Shown: positions 60,347-64,000 of the stretch, in pieces
How the letters are laid out: each line of letters begins with the position of its first letter
Position numbering within the stretch: position 1 is the stretch's first letter
From: Mucilaginibacter myungsuensis
GTDB lineage: Bacteria; Bacteroidota; Bacteroidia; Sphingobacteriales; Sphingobacteriaceae
Length of the DNA stretch: 64,000 nucleotides
Direction of reading: 5' to 3'
Assembly: GCF_015222005.1 (NCBI RefSeq)
Contig: NZ_JADFFL010000004.1
Location: 418,758 to 482,757, forward strand
The notes under the pieces: generated by a model
What the model saw: the letters and a program-made list of their open reading frames with translations, nothing else
Databases searched by the model: none
Told to the model about the DNA's origin: nothing
Translations under genes and position numbers: made by a program

Positions 60347-61048
60347 ATGTCGCAAGTTAAGATCAAACCCATTCCACATAGTTCATTCCTACGGATCGAT
60401 TCCCACTATCGGTTATATGTATCGCTAGCGGTCGGGATAGCGGCTTTTTTTACCTGCTTTAGAGGTTTCTCTATACCCGCAGCGTCATTGGCTACGTGGT
60501 CTGCCTTCGCACTAACGGTGATCATTTGGGATTGGATCATCATCCTTACGGCCCATCCACGCGAGATACGCAAGGTAGCCAGTCTGGAAGATTCCAGTCG
60601 TACACTGCTCTTCATAATCGTTGTCGGTGCTTCGTTAGCCAGCTTAGTGGCGATATTATTCCTGCTTAAGGCATCCAAAAACCTTTCGGATACCGAAGTT
60701 ACCGGGCATGTGATTTTAGCTATGGGGTCGGTGATCCTTTCCTGGTGGTTGGTGCATACTTTGTTCACGCTCAGGTACGCTCACTTATATTATAGCACCG
60801 ATCCGGATGGCGCAGGCAAAAAACCATTGTGTGGCCTGGAGTTCCCCGCTGATGAAAAAGAGCCGGACTATCTGGATTTTGTTTATTTCTCCTTCGTGTT
60901 AGGCACTACCTTTCAGGTGTCGGACGTGGAGATATCATCTCGCCGTATCCGTCGCATCGCATTGGTCCACGGGTTGATCGCCTTTGCCTTTAATACCGCT
61001 ATTCTGGCGCTGAGCATCAATGTAGTGTCGGGACTTATCGCTAAATAG
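60347..61048 (+). CDS. DUF1345 family membrane protein
   Basis: This 233-aa inner-membrane protein has about five to six hydrophobic segments (LYVSLAVGIAAFFTCF, ALTVIIWDWIIILTA, LLFIIVVGASLASLVAILFLL, HVILAMGSVILSWWLVHTLF, near 210-230) and the family motif YLDFVYFSFVLGTTFQVSDVEI. I take ATG 60347; TTG 60341 is also in frame. DUF1345 proteins resemble ion-channel-like small membrane proteins, but function is not established. Confidence 0.9.
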   Translation: MSQVKIKPIPHSSFLRIDSHYRLYVSLAVGIAAFFTCFRGFSIPAASLATWSAFALTVIIWDWIIILTAHPREIRKVASLEDSSRTLLFIIVVGASLASLVAILFLLKASKNLSDTEVTGHVILAMGSVILSWWLVHTLFTLRYAHLYYSTDPDGAGKKPLCGLEFPADEKEPDYLDFVYFSFVLGTTFQVSDVEISSRRIRRIALVHGLIAFAFNTAILALSINVVSGLIAK

Positions 61049-61157
61049 CCCGCCCAGCTCATATCTTTTTAACGCAATCGTAACATGTAAGTTACAACCC
61101 GTGTTATGGGACGGAGACTTGCTACATTTAAGTTCTCAAATTGTTTTTAACTTATAT

Positions 61158-63716
61158 ATGAAAAAAATTGTCCTTCCAATTTTATTAACGGCTATGGCTA
61201 CCGTTTCTTTTGCCCAGCAAAGAGATACCGTAGCTGCTCCCCGTCGCGCAGGTGGTTTGCCTGGCGGCCCGCCGGCTGCCGGTGGCGCTGCTAACGCAAA
61301 ACCAGCCCCAAAACCTTTTAAACAAGTGATCACAGACAAGGCTATCAGCCGTAAAGGTCTGTTCAACGTGCACAAGGTTGATGATAAATTCTTTTTCGAG
61401 ATCGGTGATAGTATCCTTAACCGCGACATTTTGGTGGTTAACCGTATCTCTAAAGCAGGTGCCGAGACACGCGCAGTTGACGGTTACGCAGGCGACCAGA
61501 TCGGCGAGAATGTGATCCGCTTTGAAAAAGGCCCTAACAACCGCATATTCATGCGTAAAATATCGTTCCGCGCTTACAGTGCTGATAGCACTAAGGCTAT
61601 GTACCAGGCTGTTCAGCGCTCTAACGTACAGGCTATAGCGGCGGCTTTCAACATCGCGGCTTTCTCTGAAGATTCAAAAGGCAGCGTTGTAGACCTGACC
61701 GATTATATCAATAGCGATAACGAGATCTTCTACTTCAGCTCGCCTGCCATGAAGACCCGTTTGCGTTTGGGTAGCCAAATTTCGGATCGCAGCTATATCG
61801 AGGCTATCCGTCCGTTCAAAACTAATATCGAGATCACTACCGTTAAAACCTACTCGTTAGGTGCGGCTCCGGCTTTCGGTCGTGCAGGCGTACCTGCCGC
61901 TCCGGCTGCACCGGGTGGCGCAAGCGGTTCGGTCACAGTAGAACTAAATACCTCTTTACTGATCCTGCCTAAAGTGCCAATGCAAGCCCGTTATTATGAT
62001 CAGCGTGTTGGTTACTTCACCAGTGGTTATACCGACTTTGATGCCAACCCACAAGGTGTAAAAAGCGTACAAATGATCGCCCGCTGGAGGTTAGAGCCTA
62101 AAGCTGAGGACATGGCCAAATACAAACGCGGCGAATTGGTTGAGCCTAAAAAACAGATCGTTTATTACATCGACCCTGCTACGCCTAAAAAATGGCAGCC
62201 ATACCTGATCGCCGGTGTTAACGACTGGGCTAAAGCTTTCGAGTCGGCCGGTTTCAAAAATGCCATCGTAGCTAAGATCGCCCCTACTGCTAAGCAAGAC
62301 TCTACCTGGAGCCTGGATGATGCCAGCCACTCGGTGATCGTTTACAAACCATCCGAAACTGAGAATGCCAGCGGCCCGCACGTATCCGACCCACGCAGTG
62401 GCGAGATCCTGGAGACCCACATCAACTGGTTCCACAACGTAATGAAACTGGTGCACGATTGGTACTTTATCCAAACCGCGGCAGTTGATCCACGTGCCCG
62501 TAAAATGCAATTCAGTGATGAACTGATGGGCGACCTGATCCGCTTTGTATCATCGCACGAGGTTGGCCATACTTTAGGTCTGCGTCACAACTACGGTTCA
62601 AGCTCAACTACCCCGGTAGAAAAATTACGCGATAAAGCCTGGGTTGAAGATAACGGCCACACGCCATCTATCATGGACTATGCCCGCTTTAACTACGTAG
62701 CTCAGCCCGAGGATAAGATCACCAAAGCCGGCTTATACCCACGCATTGGCGAGTACGATAACTGGGCTATTAAATGGGGTTATTCTTACTTGCCGGATGC
62801 TAAAACAGCGGCAGCCGAAGAGACTACTTTAAACAAAATGACCATTGAGGCGCTAAAGAACCGCCGCAACTGGTTCGGTACCGAGATCAATCCTGATGAC
62901 CCGCACTCACAGAATGAGGATCTGGGCGACAACGCCATGAAAGCCAGCGATTACGGTATCAAAAACCTGAAACGCATCATCGTTCAGTTACCTGAGTGGA
63001 CCAAAGTACCTAACGAGGATTTTGGTAACCTGGCAAACATGTACGGTCAGCTAACTACCCAGTTCAACCGTTACATGGGTCACGTGTCTAAAAACATTGG
63101 CGGTATTTACGAAAACCCTAAAACTGTTGAAGAAGCAGGTGTTGTTTACGAGATCACCCCGGCCGCTACTCAAAAAGAGGCCATGGAGTTCTTAGACCGT
63201 CAGTTGTTCACCACCCCTACTTGGTTAGTTCAGGATAACATCCTTGATCAGATCGGCAGCAACGGTATCACGGTGATCGGCCGCTCGCAAGACGCTGTAT
63301 TGACCCGTTTGGTTAACGACCGTATATTAGGTAAACTTTTAACAGCTGAAGCTAAAAGCGCAGCTAACTACAAGATCACCGATTTTTACGGCGACCTGCA
63401 AGGTATCATCTTCCGCGAGTTGAGAACCAACGCGCCGATAGATATTTACCGTCGTAACCTGCAAAAATCATACGTAGGTAAACTGATCGACATTGTTGCC
63501 CCATCACCTGATCCTGCCGCAGCAGCAGCTATCGCCGCTGTTGGTGGCCGCCGTGCAGGTGGTTCAAGCGACGTAGTGTCGGTTACCAAAGCACAATTAA
63601 AAGCCATCAAAGCATTAGTGACCTCTGCAGAAGCCGGTACCACCGACGCAATGAGCAAATACCACCTGCAAGATCTTAACGACAGGATAACTGCCGCTCT
63701 GGATCCTAAAGGTTAA
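61158..63716 (+). CDS. Exported zinc-dependent metalloprotease (DUF5117/DUF5118 type)
   Basis: The start ATG 61158 (MKKIVLPILLTAMATVSFAQ) gives a signal peptide and an 852-aa product; the longer frame from 61101 is non-coding leader. A Pro/Ala/Gly-rich segment follows, then DUF5118-like (FFEIGDSILNRDILVVNRISKAG) and DUF5117-like regions. The catalytic motif SSHEVGHTLGLRHN lies near residue 465-478, with a Met-turn SIMDYARFNYV, placing it with metzincin-type enzymes. A terminator follows directly. A TACATTTA box near 61123 is a possible promoter. Confidence 0.93.
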   Translation: MKKIVLPILLTAMATVSFAQQRDTVAAPRRAGGLPGGPPAAGGAANAKPAPKPFKQVITDKAISRKGLFNVHKVDDKFFFEIGDSILNRDILVVNRISKAGAETRAVDGYAGDQIGENVIRFEKGPNNRIFMRKISFRAYSADSTKAMYQAVQRSNVQAIAAAFNIAAFSEDSKGSVVDLTDYINSDNEIFYFSSPAMKTRLRLGSQISDRSYIEAIRPFKTNIEITTVKTYSLGAAPAFGRAGVPAAPAAPGGASGSVTVELNTSLLILPKVPMQARYYDQRVGYFTSGYTDFDANPQGVKSVQMIARWRLEPKAEDMAKYKRGELVEPKKQIVYYIDPATPKKWQPYLIAGVNDWAKAFESAGFKNAIVAKIAPTAKQDSTWSLDDASHSVIVYKPSETENASGPHVSDPRSGEILETHINWFHNVMKLVHDWYFIQTAAVDPRARKMQFSDELMGDLIRFVSSHEVGHTLGLRHNYGSSSTTPVEKLRDKAWVEDNGHTPSIMDYARFNYVAQPEDKITKAGLYPRIGEYDNWAIKWGYSYLPDAKTAAAEETTLNKMTIEALKNRRNWFGTEINPDDPHSQNEDLGDNAMKASDYGIKNLKRIIVQLPEWTKVPNEDFGNLANMYGQLTTQFNRYMGHVSKNIGGIYENPKTVEEAGVVYEITPAATQKEAMEFLDRQLFTTPTWLVQDNILDQIGSNGITVIGRSQDAVLTRLVNDRILGKLLTAEAKSAANYKITDFYGDLQGIIFRELRTNAPIDIYRRNLQKSYVGKLIDIVAPSPDPAAAAAIAAVGGRRAGGSSDVVSVTKAQLKAIKALVTSAEAGTTDAMSKYHLQDLNDRITAALDPKG

Positions 63717-63741
63717 TTGAACAATAAATTGTGAAAATTTT

Positions 63742-63775
63742 AGCCCCGTTGGTGAAAGCCGACGGGGCTTTTTTG
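63742..63775 (+). terminator. Intrinsic terminator of the metalloprotease gene
   Basis: AGCCCCGT (63742-63749) pairs with ACGGGGCT (63762-63769) around a short loop and is followed by five T and GTGG. It is 26 bp after the stop codon. Confidence 0.88.
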
Positions 63776-63794
63776 TGGCGGATAAGGTCTCCAA

Positions 63795-63878
63795 TTTGCC
63801 ATTGCGAGGTACGAAGCGATCGCAAATAAGCAAAGCCGCTCTTAGGGTGTGCGATCGCTTCGTTCCTCGCAATTGTAA
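63795..63878. repeat. Inverted-repeat element, CATTGCGAGG family
   Basis: TTGCCATTGCGAGGTACGAAG and on through 63822 pairs with 63851-63878. Its loop (AAATAAGCAAAGCCGCTCTTA) is almost the same as that of the element at 42367, showing a shared recent origin. Confidence 0.88.
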
Positions 63879-63912
63879 GGGTTAGGTAATTCAGCAATAG
63901 AATCAGGTGTGT

Positions 63913-64000
63913 TTATTTGTTGTTTAGGGCTGCCATGTCGATAGGTTTTTTACCATTGATACCTTGATGTGGCCTCTCCCAATTATAGTAAACGAGATAT
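63913..64000 (-). CDS. C-terminus of a DDE/integrase-core transposase, partial
   Basis: The reverse strand encodes YLVYYNWERPHQGINGKK then PIDMAALNNK and a stop at 63913. YYN.ERPHQGINGK.P is the end of the integrase-core (rve) domain of IS3- or IS481-like transposases, including the region after the last catalytic acid. The gene continues beyond the window, so family and integrity cannot be settled. No terminal inverted repeat can be assigned within the window. Confidence 0.85.
   Translation of the reverse strand, partial: YLVYYNWERPHQGINGKKPIDMAALNNK

Overview
The window reads as chromosomal DNA of a Bacteroidota bacterium, most likely family Sphingobacteriaceae (Mucilaginibacter/Pedobacter-like). 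Reasons: a SusC/SusD pair, a full Bat/MoxR aerotolerance operon, TamL, DUF1080 and sugar-isomerase genes, TlpA proteins with DUF4369-like N-termini, M56/BlaI pairs, and promoters of the Bacteroidota type (TTG, about 19-20 nt, then TAnnTTTG). The genus is inference.

Layout. 1-2.1 kb: lutA and the start of lutB (lactate oxidation) divergent from a pirin. 2.2-6.2 kb: a BlaI/M56 sensor locus in which the sensor and two secreted neighbours share a tandem, unrecognised repeat domain. 6.4-8.8 kb: an MtfA-like peptidase, an outer-membrane protein and a short-chain dehydrogenase. 8.9-10.5 kb: three small uncharacterised proteins, one extremely acidic with four spaced motif copies. 10.8-15.9 kb: a SusC/SusD/lipoprotein uptake operon. 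16-23.7 kb: a reverse-strand sugar cluster (two MFS transporters, three TIM-barrel isomerases, a Gfo/Idh oxidoreductase, a DUF1080 hydrolase), plausibly a 3-keto-sugar route. 24-26.4 kb: YdeI-like, YciI-like and AlkD proteins and a decayed toxin-antitoxin pair. 26.5-35 kb: the moxR-DUF58-bat operon. 35.3-41.4 kb: an orphan receiver, two M23 paralogues, tamL divergent from a TrmH-type methyltransferase, tRNA-Cys and a 57-aa protein. 41.7-50.6 kb: an AT-rich orphan gene, a 1202-aa fusion of an AraC-type membrane regulator to an FtsX/MacB-type permease, and a hybrid histidine kinase convergent with an NtrC-type regulator. 50.7-57.1 kb: two tiny secreted paralogues, pyrD, a small exported protein, an ABC-F ATPase, a small membrane protein and argH. 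57.2-63.7 kb: three tandem TlpA-like thioredoxins, ywbE, a DUF1345 protein and a large zinc metalloprotease. The window ends inside a transposase.

Dispersed among the genes are inverted-repeat elements: four copies of a family with 'CATTGCGAGG' ends, a 'GTGTCATGCTGAGC' element, a 'CGCTGATTCCGCTGAACT' element and two C/T-rich elements. The most unusual items are the AraC-permease fusion, the repeat domain shared by sensor and secreted neighbours in the BlaI locus, the tandem DTTKK micro-proteins, and the toxin-antitoxin remnant. All identifications are from reading the sequence; no database search was run.
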